Shown: one piece after another, positions 45,592 through 55,800 of the stretch
Position numbering within the stretch: position 1 is the stretch's first letter
Layout: each line of letters opens with the position of its first letter
Assembly: GCF_017355205.1 (NCBI RefSeq)
Contig: NZ_JADIJK010000012.1
Span: forward strand, 102,200 to 166,199
Source: Bacillus sp. SD088
GTDB lineage: Bacteria; Bacillota; Bacilli; Bacillales; Bacillaceae_C
DNA length: 64,000 nt
Direction of reading: 5' to 3'
Notes under the pieces: model-generated
The model's input: only the letters and a program-made list of their open reading frames with translations
Database searches by the model: none
What the model was told of the DNA's origin: nothing
Translations under genes and position numbers: made by a program

Positions 45592-46287
45592 ATGATTGAA
45601 GTTTATGCTGTAAAAATAGCCTCTCATATAGATGACCAATCTTTTCGTTTAGTCAAAGGAAAAATATCATTAAAGAAAAGAGCGAAAATCGAGAGGTTCA
45701 GAAACTTTGCGGATGCCAAAAGATCACTTTTGGGCGAACTTGTCGTTCGATTTTTAATTAGTAGGAAATTAAATATTCGTAATGAAGAGATTATTTTTAC
45801 AGAAAATGACTATGGAAAGCCAGTATGTATGAATGATCCAAATCTTCACTTTAATATTTCTCACTCTGCGAATATGATTGTTTGTTCCATAGCAACACAC
45901 ACACCAGTAGGGATTGATGTGGAGAAGATTCAATCAGTTGACAATTCGATTATCAAGCATTTTTTTACACAAATTGAAGCTGATTACATTACCAACAGGA
46001 TGAGAGATCAACAAAATGAAGCCTTTTTCCGGATTTGGTGCGCCAAAGAAAGTTATTTGAAAGCTTTGGGAAAAGGGCTCTATCGATCATTAGATTCATT
46101 TTCGATTGTCGTGCAAGAGCAAGACATCAGCTTAAAAGAAAATGATATGAATGACCCCTTTTGGTTTCAAGAGTACAATATTTCACCACAGTATATAACG
46201 ATTGTTTGCGGGCAATCGCGTGAGTTTGCCCAGATTGAATTTATATCATCAAATGAGTTAATAGATCATTTTATCTATCGGGCTTAA
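45592..46287 (+). CDS. sfp: 4'-phosphopantetheinyl transferase (Sfp type)
   Basis: Activates carrier-protein domains by transferring the phosphopantetheine arm of CoA to a Ser. The 231 residues match the Sfp class: N-terminal RRFR-like FRNFADAKRSLLGELVVRF, KP-N-SHS block (KPVCMNDPNLHFNISHS), the Mg site VGIDVEKIQ and WCAKESYLKALGKGL. It is the first gene of the cluster and presumably modifies the ACP/PCP domains encoded downstream. The start has AGAGGT 8 nt upstream. Confidence 0.95.
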   Translation: MIEVYAVKIASHIDDQSFRLVKGKISLKKRAKIERFRNFADAKRSLLGELVVRFLISRKLNIRNEEIIFTENDYGKPVCMNDPNLHFNISHSANMIVCSIATHTPVGIDVEKIQSVDNSIIKHFFTQIEADYITNRMRDQQNEAFFRIWCAKESYLKALGKGLYRSLDSFSIVVQEQDISLKENDMNDPFWFQEYNISPQYITIVCGQSREFAQIEFISSNELIDHFIYRA

Positions 46288-46305
46288 GTGAACTAGGAGG
46301 CTTTT

Positions 46306-48816
46306 ATGAGAAGTGTAATAAAGCATATTATGATTAATTTGGTTGAAAAGAAATTCCGAACATTGATTGTCTTACTAACGGTCTTGTTATCCACCTTAGT
46401 CGTGTTTATTGGGTTAAGTCTTAATGAGATTATTAATAATACATATACTTCAATGTTAAAAGGTGCTTATGGAGATACGAATATTATTGTTTCGAAATCT
46501 GATGATGAACCATTGTATGAGAAGAAAGATTTAGTCACAACAGATGTTTCAATTGAATCACGGAATGACATGATATTTGCCCAAGGGGAAACGAAGGTGA
46601 CGAATGAAGATGTGGACGTCACTTTAATAGGATTAGATGATGCAGAAGCTGAAGCAAGTGGGTTAGTTGAAAAAATCAATCAAATTGATGGGTTTAAGCT
46701 TGAAAAGGATATGGCAATTATTAGTAATCATACTGCCTCAGAGTATGATCTTGATTTAGGAGATAAGCTCTCTGTCGAAGTTGGAGAAGATACATATGAG
46801 TATGAGGTGGGAGCGATCGGGAAGGCGAGAGGTGTTTTTTTCTCGGAGATCGATACGATTACCCTTGCCGTTACCGAAGAACAAGTAAATGACATATTTG
46901 ATACGAAAGATAAGGTGAATACTACCTATTTATCTGTACCGGAAAACAAGATTAGTGAATCGATTGAATCATTAAAAGATGACAATGCTGATTTTCAAAT
47001 TCAAAATCAATCAACTGCTGCCAATACACGTGATGAAGCTACTTTTGAAACAACGATGATGTTAGCCATTATCACGATTGTTATGATCAGTTCCTATATC
47101 ATTATCTCTTTGGCAAAATTAATCGCTGTGGAACGAATGCCGGTCGTTGGTACCTTTAGAAGCATCGGAGCCAGCAAGAAATTAACCAATTTTATCTTAA
47201 CTATGGAGTTTCTATTTTATGGTTTGATTGGTTCTGTTCTAGGAATTGTCGTGGGAGCTGCACTTTTACCATATGTTGCGGATATATTTAATGAATATAA
47301 AGAATTCGGTGTCGAAACAGAGGTTAGCTATAATATAACCTATTTAAGTATTGCCTTCTTGTTTGGTGCTTTATTTCCGCCGATCATTAGCTATTTCCAA
47401 ATTATTAGGATGAATAAAAAACCACTCAAGGAAATTATTCTTAATACGACACACACTGCGCAAAAGCGTTCAATTATTCCTTTTATCATTGGTGTTGTTC
47501 TACTTATTGGTGCATTTGCGTTATATTACATCAATCGAACAGATGATCTTGTTATGAGTATTCTTTCCATTCTATGTTTATTTATATCGATTGTTTTACT
47601 GATGCCAAGTTTTCTCAATGTTGTATCAAAGGGGATCGACCTTATATTTAAGCGCGTTGGTTCTGGAGAGTTTTTACTTGGTGTGAAAAACTTAGGGAAT
47701 AATAAAATGGCATCAAATAATTCTAATATGATTATTGTCGTTTTTGTTTTGCTTATGCTTGTTGGCATGATCGCGGATGGGATTGATCAGTACCTGAACA
47801 AATCATTAGTTAGGGATTTTGATATTGCCGTCACTGAGACGAAGGATGATATAGAGGATTATGAAGATATAAAAGAGATAGATGGCGTATCAGAAACATA
47901 CACACAGTATGTGGATACAGCGGAAGCGGAAATCGGTGGTCAAGGAGAGGCATTTGGGGTTATTGGTATTGACAATCTAGATTCTTTTGATTCATTCTTT
48001 TCCGGTATTACTTTTCTTGGTGATGCGAAGGAACAATTAAAAAGTACGGATGATGGGGTTATTCTGGATGAATACCAATTAGAACGGTTCGACTTACAAT
48101 TGGGGGATAAGATCGAGTTACAGCCTCTTGATGCGAATCTTGAACCATTAGATGGTGAGAATTCGACTGTAACGGCCACCGTAGTAGGGGAGATGGAAAG
48201 TTTAGGATTCTCCCAAAATAGAGCAACTGCGTTGATTAATTTAAGTTTTTTCAAGAAAGACTTTGAGGGAACCTTGGATCAGATCAATATCAAGGCAACT
48301 CCAGGAACTGATCTAGAAAAGCTCAAAAAAGTGATTAGTGATAAATATTCAGATTCTGACATGACAGTCAACACGTTCGATGAAATTTTACAAACACAAA
48401 AAAGTACCATTGATACATTGATTCTTGGTATGACGATTATTGTCTTATTAGGATTATTGATTGGAATCCTCGGCATTTCTAATAATCTACTTGTTTCCTT
48501 TATTCAAAGAAAACAAGAATATGCTGTTTTATATTCAGTTTGTATGAGCAGAGGGCAATTGGTGAAGGTATTGCTTGTTGAAACATTTATGACGTTTATA
48601 TCGGTAGTAGCGGTTGGATTTGCAGGCAGTTTAGCCATGAATGTAATTATGACAAAACTCTTGTATGCCATTGGTCTAAGAATCAATTTTCAATTTAACA
48701 CCGACTTGTTTTTGATTTTATCTGCAGTTGTATTCATATTGTTGCTCCTTTCCATCCTATCAATTATTAGAAAGATTTATCGAATGAACATTGTCCAGAG
48801 CCTGCGGTTTGAATAA
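46306..48816 (+). CDS. FtsX-like ABC transporter permease (MacB/LolE class)
   Basis: An 836-residue membrane permease. One N-terminal helix (about 18-40) is followed by a large extracellular domain, then FtsX cores near 250-370 (including TMLAIITIVMISSYII-type helices) and 725-836 (LILGMTIIVLLGLLIGILGI), with two more helices near 390-430 and a second exterior domain between. It pairs with the ATPase at 48899, 82 bp downstream. In this position it is likely a peptide exporter or a self-resistance transporter for the lipopeptide. Good AGGAGG at 46294. Confidence 0.9.
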   Translation: MRSVIKHIMINLVEKKFRTLIVLLTVLLSTLVVFIGLSLNEIINNTYTSMLKGAYGDTNIIVSKSDDEPLYEKKDLVTTDVSIESRNDMIFAQGETKVTNEDVDVTLIGLDDAEAEASGLVEKINQIDGFKLEKDMAIISNHTASEYDLDLGDKLSVEVGEDTYEYEVGAIGKARGVFFSEIDTITLAVTEEQVNDIFDTKDKVNTTYLSVPENKISESIESLKDDNADFQIQNQSTAANTRDEATFETTMMLAIITIVMISSYIIISLAKLIAVERMPVVGTFRSIGASKKLTNFILTMEFLFYGLIGSVLGIVVGAALLPYVADIFNEYKEFGVETEVSYNITYLSIAFLFGALFPPIISYFQIIRMNKKPLKEIILNTTHTAQKRSIIPFIIGVVLLIGAFALYYINRTDDLVMSILSILCLFISIVLLMPSFLNVVSKGIDLIFKRVGSGEFLLGVKNLGNNKMASNNSNMIIVVFVLLMLVGMIADGIDQYLNKSLVRDFDIAVTETKDDIEDYEDIKEIDGVSETYTQYVDTAEAEIGGQGEAFGVIGIDNLDSFDSFFSGITFLGDAKEQLKSTDDGVILDEYQLERFDLQLGDKIELQPLDANLEPLDGENSTVTATVVGEMESLGFSQNRATALINLSFFKKDFEGTLDQINIKATPGTDLEKLKKVISDKYSDSDMTVNTFDEILQTQKSTIDTLILGMTIIVLLGLLIGILGISNNLLVSFIQRKQEYAVLYSVCMSRGQLVKVLLVETFMTFISVVAVGFAGSLAMNVIMTKLLYAIGLRINFQFNTDLFLILSAVVFILLLLSILSIIRKIYRMNIVQSLRFE

Positions 48817-48829
48817 AGGCGAGACTGCC

Positions 48830-48868
48830 ATCAGTGGAGGCTTTCGGACGGTCACACGGGATAACGGA
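48830..48868 (+). repeat. Short copy of the CAGTGG...GCGGGATAAC element
   Basis: CTGCCATCAGTGGAGGC ... CGGACGGTCACACGGGATAACGGAAT. Its ends and spacing match 4661-4705 (AATCAGTGGGAAG ... GTCCGTTCATGCGGGATAACGGAAT), and both resemble the ends of the larger element at 43828-43975. Confidence 0.5.
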
Positions 48869-48898
48869 ATGTCAAATTTAATTTAAGCGGAGGTCTAT

Positions 48899-49603
48899 AT
48901 GGAACAAGTGATTAGAACAGAAGGCTTGCGAAAAAGCTTTCAAAATGGTGGGAAAGAAATTGAAGTAATTAAGAAAATTGATTTGAAGATTCATGAAGGA
49001 GAATTTGTTTCAATTATGGGACCTTCCGGATGTGGGAAAAGTACACTGCTTTATATGCTTGGTGGCATTGATGCACCTACATCTGGAAAGGTATTGATTC
49101 ATAACGAAGATATAAACAAAATGAAAGATAAGCAGAAAAGTAAGTTAAGACGCAAAAATATCGGATTTGTATTCCAATTTTATAATTTGGTACAAAACTT
49201 GACGGTGGCTGAAAATGTATTATTGCCGCTGACAATGGATGGGAAAAAACCTCGTCATTACCAGCAAGAGTTAGATGATATTTTACAGATTGTCGGGCTG
49301 TTAGAAAGAAAAAACTTTACGCCTAGAGAACTATCTGGTGGGCAACAGCAAAGAGTGGCGATTGCCCGTGCTTTAATTATGAATCCCAGAATTATTCTAG
49401 CGGATGAGCCGATTGGAAACTTAGATAGTAAATCCGGAACGGAAATTATGGAGCTGTTCAAAAAGATTAATCAAGAAAAAAACATTACGATTCTGCAAGT
49501 GACCCATTCTCAGGAATCAGCAGAGTATGGAAGCAGAACTATTCGCATGTTAGACGGGTTGATTGAATCAGATCAAAAAAATGAAGCACATGTCGTTGTG
49601 TAA
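48899..49603 (+). CDS. ABC transporter ATP-binding protein (LolD/MacB class)
   Basis: A 234-residue ATPase that works with the FtsX-like permease upstream. It has Walker A MGPSGCGKSTLL (residues 40-51), the Q-loop FVFQFYNLVQNLTVAENV, the signature LSGGQQQRVAIARAL and Walker B IILADEPIGNLD with the H-loop THSQE. This subfamily exports antimicrobial peptides or removes them from the membrane, rather than importing nutrients. GCGGAGGT precedes the ATG. Confidence 0.95.
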   Translation: MEQVIRTEGLRKSFQNGGKEIEVIKKIDLKIHEGEFVSIMGPSGCGKSTLLYMLGGIDAPTSGKVLIHNEDINKMKDKQKSKLRRKNIGFVFQFYNLVQNLTVAENVLLPLTMDGKKPRHYQQELDDILQIVGLLERKNFTPRELSGGQQQRVAIARALIMNPRIILADEPIGNLDSKSGTEIMELFKKINQEKNITILQVTHSQESAEYGSRTIRMLDGLIESDQKNEAHVVV

Positions 49604-49607
49604 GTAA

Positions 49608-49844
49608 GTGTTCAAAAGGGCGGAGAAAAAGGAACAAGTCGGCTAAGGCGCTGACTTCGACGTTCGACAAAGGACGTGTCGGAACTTAGTCGAAGATCCC
49701 TTTATCTCGCAGTGTCATTTGTACCTGTGGGATGCAGGCCACAAGGGCGTGGCGATTGTTGGCGCGAATTTAAGCCAACAGGACGTTGCGCCAGAACAGC
49801 GCGAACTTAGCTGTTCATCCACTTGATCCTTTTGAACATCCTCT
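49608..49844 (-). repeat. Interspersed repeat family 2, copy J (inverted)
   Basis: Starts GTGTTCAAAAGG and ends CTTGATCCTTTTGAACATCCTC, the reverse complement of the ends of copies H and I. Inner blocks GTCGAAGATCCCTTTATCTC, GCAGTGTCATTT and GCGCGAACTTAGCTGTTC match copy I. It splits the gene cluster between the exporter and the malonyl transferase gene and may contain or disrupt a promoter. Confidence 0.8.
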
Positions 49845-49880
49845 GTAAGGAAAGTAGAAAGAAGGAAGTGAAATGGAACA

Positions 49881-50825
49881 TTGAAAAAGATGGCCTATAT
49901 GTTTGCAGGGCAGAACTCTGAAAGGCTTGGAATGCTAGGTGATCTATATAGAGAGAGCAGAGTAGTACGGGATACATTTGCAGAAGCTTCTGAGGTGCTG
50001 CGATATGATGTTGCCCAAGTATGTTTTGGGGAGGATAGTGACTTTCTTCATCAAGCTGCTGTAAGTGCTCCTATTATTGTAATGGCTCATGTTGCTACGT
50101 ATCGGCATATCACTGATCAGTACAAATTTAAGCCTTCTTTAATGGCTGGCCACAGTTTAGGGGAATATGGTGCCTTAACCTGTGCAGGTGTCTTGCCCTT
50201 TTCGGATGTTTTGACCTTGGTTACTCACCGTGCGAAATTAGCGGATCGCATCGCTGCGGAAAAAGCGGGCGTGATGACAGTTGTTTATCAATTTCCCATT
50301 TCTGAGAGTGAAAAAATTTGTCAAGCACTACGAGCAGAAGGAAGATCTGTTTGGATTGGGTGCTATAATTCGCATGAACAAGCCACGATTTCTGGAAAGG
50401 CAGCCGATATAACGGAGTTGGAATGGTATGTGGCAAATAAAGGAGGAGCATACAAACGTCTTATGGGAAAATCCTCTTTTCATTGTCCATTATTGCAGGA
50501 TATCACTGATGAATTTGCTGAGGTGATTCAAGGTGTGGAGATCTGTTCCCCTTCTATTCCTGTGATTTCTAACTACACGGTTATGCCTCATACGATCGAC
50601 AATATATATGACAATCTCATTCAACATCTCGTCGCTCCGGTTCGTTGGCAAGAGACGATATCGTATATAAAAAGACAGCATGTTGAATTATTGATCGAGC
50701 TTGGGAGTGGGATGATTTTAACGAACCTGATCAATCAGGGAGATGAGGAATTACAGGCCTTAAGCTATGAAATCGATAAAGCTCAAATAAATGAAATGGA
50801 TCTTAGGCAGGTGGTGGGACAATGA
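49881..50825 (+). CDS. Trans-acting malonyl-CoA:ACP transacylase
   Basis: A discrete acyltransferase of 314 residues, of the FenF/ItuD kind, that loads malonyl units onto an ACP of the downstream PKS, whose KS protein has no AT of its own. The catalytic Ser is in AGHSLGEYGALTCAG (near residue 93), with the active-site His expected in the SSFHCPLL region (near 198). The usual GQGSQ start motif is replaced by AGQNSE. Two starts are possible, TTG 49881 and ATG 49890; neither has well-placed Shine-Dalgarno spacing. The stop overlaps the next start (ATGA). Confidence 0.92.
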   Translation: MKKMAYMFAGQNSERLGMLGDLYRESRVVRDTFAEASEVLRYDVAQVCFGEDSDFLHQAAVSAPIIVMAHVATYRHITDQYKFKPSLMAGHSLGEYGALTCAGVLPFSDVLTLVTHRAKLADRIAAEKAGVMTVVYQFPISESEKICQALRAEGRSVWIGCYNSHEQATISGKAADITELEWYVANKGGAYKRLMGKSSFHCPLLQDITDEFAEVIQGVEICSPSIPVISNYTVMPHTIDNIYDNLIQHLVAPVRWQETISYIKRQHVELLIELGSGMILTNLINQGDEELQALSYEIDKAQINEMDLRQVVGQ

Positions 50826-51517
50826 AGCTTTATACTATTCCTTATGCTGGTGGTTTTGCTTTTATCTATTATAAGTGGAAAAAATATTTGGACGCTGGTA
50901 TCGAATTATGTCCAATCGAATTACCGGGAAGAGGAACAAGGGCGAAAGAGGACTTGTGTACATCTATTGAAGCGATGGCTGAGCAAGCTTATAAACAAAT
51001 CAATGTGTCTAGTGAAGAGTATATCTTGTTTGGTCATAGTATGGGTGCTTATGTTTTATTAGAGGTATATAAAAAGCTCCAAGCTAACAATCGGCCTCTA
51101 CCCCAACAAGTTGTTCTCTCCGCTATGAAACCACCCCATTTATACATTCACAAACAACACCATTTGCTGGATGAAGGAACATTTAAAGAGAAAATGATGG
51201 ATTTAGGTGGTCTTCCCGAAGAAGTGATGCAAGATCAAGAATTTTCCGCTTATATTTTGCGGTTATTAAGAAACGATTTTAAAGCAGTCGAGGAATATAC
51301 AAAGAGGATTGAATTTGTTTTTTCGAGCGATGTTCACCTGCTTAATAGTGAAGCAGATATCAGCCGTGATGATATAGAAGAATGGAATCTATATACTTCC
51401 TCAAGTGTTCAATATCACTCATTCGAGGGATCCCATTTCTTTATCAATGAACATCCTTCTGACGTCGTCGAAACGATCAATCAGCTAGTAGAGGAGAAAT
51501 TATATGTCCATTTTTAA
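50822..51517 (+). CDS. Type II thioesterase (NRPS/PKS editing)
   Basis: A 231-residue alpha/beta hydrolase of the GrsT/SrfAD family that removes wrongly loaded or stalled groups from carrier proteins. Motifs are the start YTIPYAGGFAFIYYKW, PGRGTR, the nucleophile elbow LFGHSMGAYVLLEV (Ser near residue 79) and the catalytic His in FEGSHFFINEH. It is translationally coupled to the transferase gene by a 4-bp overlap and touches the aminotransferase gene (TAATG), so the three form one operon. Confidence 0.95.
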   Translation: MKLYTIPYAGGFAFIYYKWKKYLDAGIELCPIELPGRGTRAKEDLCTSIEAMAEQAYKQINVSSEEYILFGHSMGAYVLLEVYKKLQANNRPLPQQVVLSAMKPPHLYIHKQHHLLDEGTFKEKMMDLGGLPEEVMQDQEFSAYILRLLRNDFKAVEEYTKRIEFVFSSDVHLLNSEADISRDDIEEWNLYTSSSVQYHSFEGSHFFINEHPSDVVETINQLVEEKLYVHF

Positions 51518-52785
51518 TGGAAAGAGAGAGGGTTTCAGTGGAGCCATTTATAACATATGAATCTGAAGTTCGTTACTATAATCGCCATTTTAATGATCTG
51601 TTTCATAAAGCTAAAAATGAAGTCATCTATTCAGAAGATGGACAAGAGTATATTGATTTTTTAGCTGGAGCAGGGGCCCTAAATTATGGTCATAATCCTG
51701 AATTTATTAAAAAGTATTTGCTTGACTATATCAATGAAGATGGCATCACCCATGGCTTAGACATGTATACAAAAGCGAAGCAAGCCTTTGTTGATACGTT
51801 TGTCTCAAAAATTTTAGAACCAAGAAATTTGCAATACAAGCTGCAATTTTGTGGACCAACAGGGACGAATGCTGTGGAAGCCGCTTTAAAGTTGGCACGA
51901 AAAATAAAAAAGCGCAACAATGTATTTGCTTTTATGGGGGCATTCCATGGTATGACGTTAGGCAGTTTAGCTGTGACAAGTAACACCTCTAGTCGAGCCG
52001 GTGCGTCGGTTCCCCTAAACAATGTGACATTTATCCCTCATCCTGGGGGTCCGATTGAAGTTGATACACTCCAGTATATACGAAATCTCTTAGAGGATGA
52101 TCATTCAGGTGTGGAAAAACCAGCTGCCATCATTTTTGAAACGGTACAGGCCGAAGGAGGAGTCAACCCTGTTTCAAATGAGTGGCTCCAGGGACTGGAA
52201 AGCCTTTGTCGACAACATGATATTTTATTGATTTGTGATGATATTCAGGTTGGCTGTGGAAGAACGGGCACCTTCTTTTCGTTTGAGCGAGCGGGGATTG
52301 TTCCAGATATGGTGATTCTATCGAAGTCGATCAGTGGTTACGGCCTGCCTATGTCACTATTATTATTGCAGCGAGAATGGGATGTTTGGAAGCCTGGTGA
52401 ACATAATGGTACATTTCGAGGGAATCAACTTGCGTTTGTTACTTCTACGGCTTCTCTACATTTAAGGGAAGAGCTGGATTTAGACCAACGAGTCAGCGAA
52501 AATGAAAGCTATTTACAACAATTTCTAAGTGATCATCTTTGTGCCATTGATCGGAGAATCAAAATCCGCGGAATCGGAATGATATGGGGCATTGATTTGA
52601 GTGCTTTTGAAGAGAGTAGCTTAACAGATCGAATTATAGATGACTGTTTTTACTCTGGTCTGATTATTGAAAATGCTGGTCGACAAAGTCATGTTCTCAA
52701 AATTTTACCGCCTTTAACAATCTCTAGAGAAAAGCTTGAAAAAGGCTGTCAGATTTTGCGGGAAGTTTTAGAAGCTCATCTTTAA
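51517..52785 (+). CDS. Diaminobutyrate-2-oxoglutarate transaminase (EctB-like)
   Basis: A PLP-dependent class III aminotransferase of 422 residues, closely similar to EctB: SEVRYYNRHF, FLAGAGALNYGHNPEF, GPTGTNAVEAALKLARK, ICDDIQVGCGRTGTFFSFE, LSKSISGYGLPMSL (PLP Lys) and GEHNGTFRGNQLAFVT. EctB makes L-2,4-diaminobutyrate from aspartate semialdehyde. No ectA or ectC is present, so it most likely supplies diaminobutyrate as a building block for the NRPS. The start could also be GTG 51538, which has a better ribosome binding site (GAGAGAGGG) than ATG 51517. Confidence 0.92.
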   Translation: MERERVSVEPFITYESEVRYYNRHFNDLFHKAKNEVIYSEDGQEYIDFLAGAGALNYGHNPEFIKKYLLDYINEDGITHGLDMYTKAKQAFVDTFVSKILEPRNLQYKLQFCGPTGTNAVEAALKLARKIKKRNNVFAFMGAFHGMTLGSLAVTSNTSSRAGASVPLNNVTFIPHPGGPIEVDTLQYIRNLLEDDHSGVEKPAAIIFETVQAEGGVNPVSNEWLQGLESLCRQHDILLICDDIQVGCGRTGTFFSFERAGIVPDMVILSKSISGYGLPMSLLLLQREWDVWKPGEHNGTFRGNQLAFVTSTASLHLREELDLDQRVSENESYLQQFLSDHLCAIDRRIKIRGIGMIWGIDLSAFEESSLTDRIIDDCFYSGLIIENAGRQSHVLKILPPLTISREKLEKGCQILREVLEAHL

Positions 52786-52862
52786 CTAGCATATCCTGAG
52801 ATAGTTGAAAAAGTTATGATTTATAAAATCCATGCTGCGTTTCTAGAAAGGAGGAGAATGGT

Positions 52863-55800
52863 TTGCCTGAACAGATTGATATTCCATATACGACGTTAAC
52901 AGATATATTTATAGATAAAGAGGATGAGAAGGAAAAGGGAGTCTCTTTTATCCTCAATAAGACAGATGAAGAATTTTATTCGTATGATTCGATTTTGCGT
53001 AAAGCGAAGAAGCTGTTAGGCTTTCTGCAAAATAAAGGGTTAAAACCGAAGGACCATGTGGTCTTGCAATTGGCGAATAACAAAGAATTTATTCTTACAT
53101 TTTGGGCATGTGTATTGGGAGGGATGATTCCAGTACCGATTATTGCGGAGGAAGTGGATGAGCATAGGCGAAAACTGTTTAATGTGCTCAAAACATTGGA
53201 AGATGCCTTTGTGATTGGAAGGTCTACTTCATTGAAAAAGATTGAAGATTTTGCCTATAGGAAGGGACAGGATGTTCAACTTATTCAAAATTCGTATTTA
53301 GAGATTGAAGAGGCCATCGCATATGCGCATGATGGGGACGTTTATACAGAGACAAAGCCAGAAGACATTGCTTTTATTCAGTTTTCTTCAGGTTCTACAG
53401 GTGCTCCAAAAGGGGTTGTATTAACCCACCAAAATCTGCTGACCAATATGGATGCAATCATCTCGGGTGCGCAAATCGCAGAAGATGATGTACTTGTATC
53501 GTGGATGCCGTTAACACATGATATGGGCTTGATTGGTTGTCATCTAACGGTTACTAGTATGAATGTGATGCAATATTCGATGAATCCTTTGCTTTTTGTT
53601 AGGCGGCCAGCTTTATGGCTCAAGAAAATTGATGAACATCAGGCGACAATTATTTCTTCTCCAAACTTCGGTTTGGAATATTCGATGAAAGCAATGGACA
53701 GGCATCAGGAGCAGTTCGATTTTTCATCTATAAGAATCATTATTAATGGAGCGGAACCCATTTCTGTTTCAATATGTGAACAATTCCTGCAAAGAACCTC
53801 CGTTTTTGGAATGAACCCTAATGCCATGTTTCCAGTTTATGGAATGGCAGAAGCCTCACTTGCTATCGCTTTTCCACTAATAAATGAACAGATGAATAGC
53901 GTGATTGTCGACAGATCGAAATTAAAGGTAGGGGATCGGGTTCAGTATCTTCAAGATCATGAGAAAGAAAATGCTTCGTCTTATGCGGATGAGGGCTTTG
54001 CCGTGAAAAATTGTGAGATTCGAATATGTGATGAAGAGGATAATCTATTAGATGAGGACCGATTAGGGTTAATTCAAATAAAAGGTCCGAATGTGACACC
54101 AGGTTATTATCGAAATCCCGAAGCAAATGAAAAACAGTTCACCCAAGATGGGTGGTTAAGAACCGGGGATTTAGGCTTTTTTCATCAAAGACGCTTGATC
54201 GTCGTAGGACGCGAAAAAGAAATGATTATTTTAAATGGACAAAACTACTTCCCTAATGATCTTGAACAGGTTGCTGGTGAGCTTGAATCAATCGATGAAA
54301 ACAAGATTGTGATGACTTCTGCTCATGTGAAAGGAACAAGTAGTGAAAAAGTTGTTGCTTTTGTCGTACATAAGGGAGATATCGACACATTTGTCCCTCT
54401 TTCTTTGCAACTAAGATCTCATATTTCGAGAAGCTGTGGTGTTACGTTAGATGAAATTGTCCCTGTTGCTAAAATACCTAAAACCTCTAGCGGTAAGCCA
54501 ATGCGTTTCAAACTTCGAGATGAATTTGAAAATGGGGAATTTAATGAAGTCCTCAAGCAATGTTCTTTGCTAGCAGGGCAAGAGCAGCATGATTCTAAAG
54601 GGAAATACAACGAGAATAGCGGAAAAAATAAACGTCAAGATGTTGCAAAAGAAATTTTAAGGATTTGTCGAGAGGTTTCTCCAGATCTTAATCTGGGGTT
54701 AACAGATCATTTCTTTGATTATGGAGTGAACTCGCTATTATTAAATCAAATTGCAGCCCGCATAGAGGAAGTATATGCTGTTGACTTGCCTGGCGAAATT
54801 TTCTTTAAATATCCCAGTGTCAATCAAGTAGCTGCCTATATATGTGGCGAGGAAAAACCAATCCAAGTGAATGCCCTTCGCGATCATATTGATGGAGCAA
54901 AGGACCGGGCGGATATAGCGATTATCGGGATGGCAGCCACTGTCCCTGGAGCGCTGGATATATCGGAGTTCTTTGGAAACCTATGTGGAGGAGTGGAAAG
55001 TGTTGGGAGCATTCCGCCAAAACGACGGGCAGATATCGAAGCCTATTTGAACAGCGCACAGGTTGAAGGGGAAGTCGATCCACAGAATGCGGGATATCTA
55101 TATGAAATTGATAAATTTGACTATCACTTTTTTAAAATCCTAAAAAAAGAAGCGATTGCCATGTCTCCTGCTCAGCGTCTATTTTTACAAACGGCTTATT
55201 CCTCATTAGAGGATGCAGGGTATGGTGGAACAGCGTTAAAGTCTAGCAATACAGGGGTGTATGTTGGGTATTTGGCAGATGTGAATGGACATCAATATCA
55301 AGACATTCTGCGGCAATCAGCAGATTCGCAAACAGCGACAGGTTTATTAAGTTCAAATATAAGTGGCCGAGTTTCCTATTTCATGGATTTCAAAGGTCCA
55401 AGCATGAATATTGATAGTGCATGTTCTTCATCAATGGTCGCTCTCCAGCATGCCTGTACAGCGATTCGAAATGGAGACTGTGATCAAGCGATTGTAGGTG
55501 GTGTTGAAATCAAAACAGTACCAATAAAAAAAGAAAAAAGAGTAGGCTTTGAGTCAACTGATGGTCATACCCGCCCGTTTGCTGATGAAGGAGATGGAAC
55601 AGGGGAAGGAGAAGGTGTTGTCTCCATCCTGATTAAACCATATAAAAAAGCGATAGAAGATAAAGACAATATCTATTCAGTGATTCGTGGCATCGGTGTC
55701 AATCAAGATGGTTATTCAGTGGGGATTTCTGCACCTAATCCTGCTGCTCAAACTGAACTCGTCCACCATACGCTTGAAAAGACGGGATTGCGAGCTGAAG

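Noticed and set aside
45418..45639. A 73-codon minus-strand frame in the AT-rich region before sfp
   Set aside because: It overlaps the start of sfp, has biased AT-rich composition and no Shine-Dalgarno sequence.
51517..52785. Ectoine biosynthesis operon
   Set aside because: The aminotransferase is EctB-like, but ectA and ectC are absent and the gene is coupled to NRPS genes, so supply of diaminobutyrate for the peptide is more likely.
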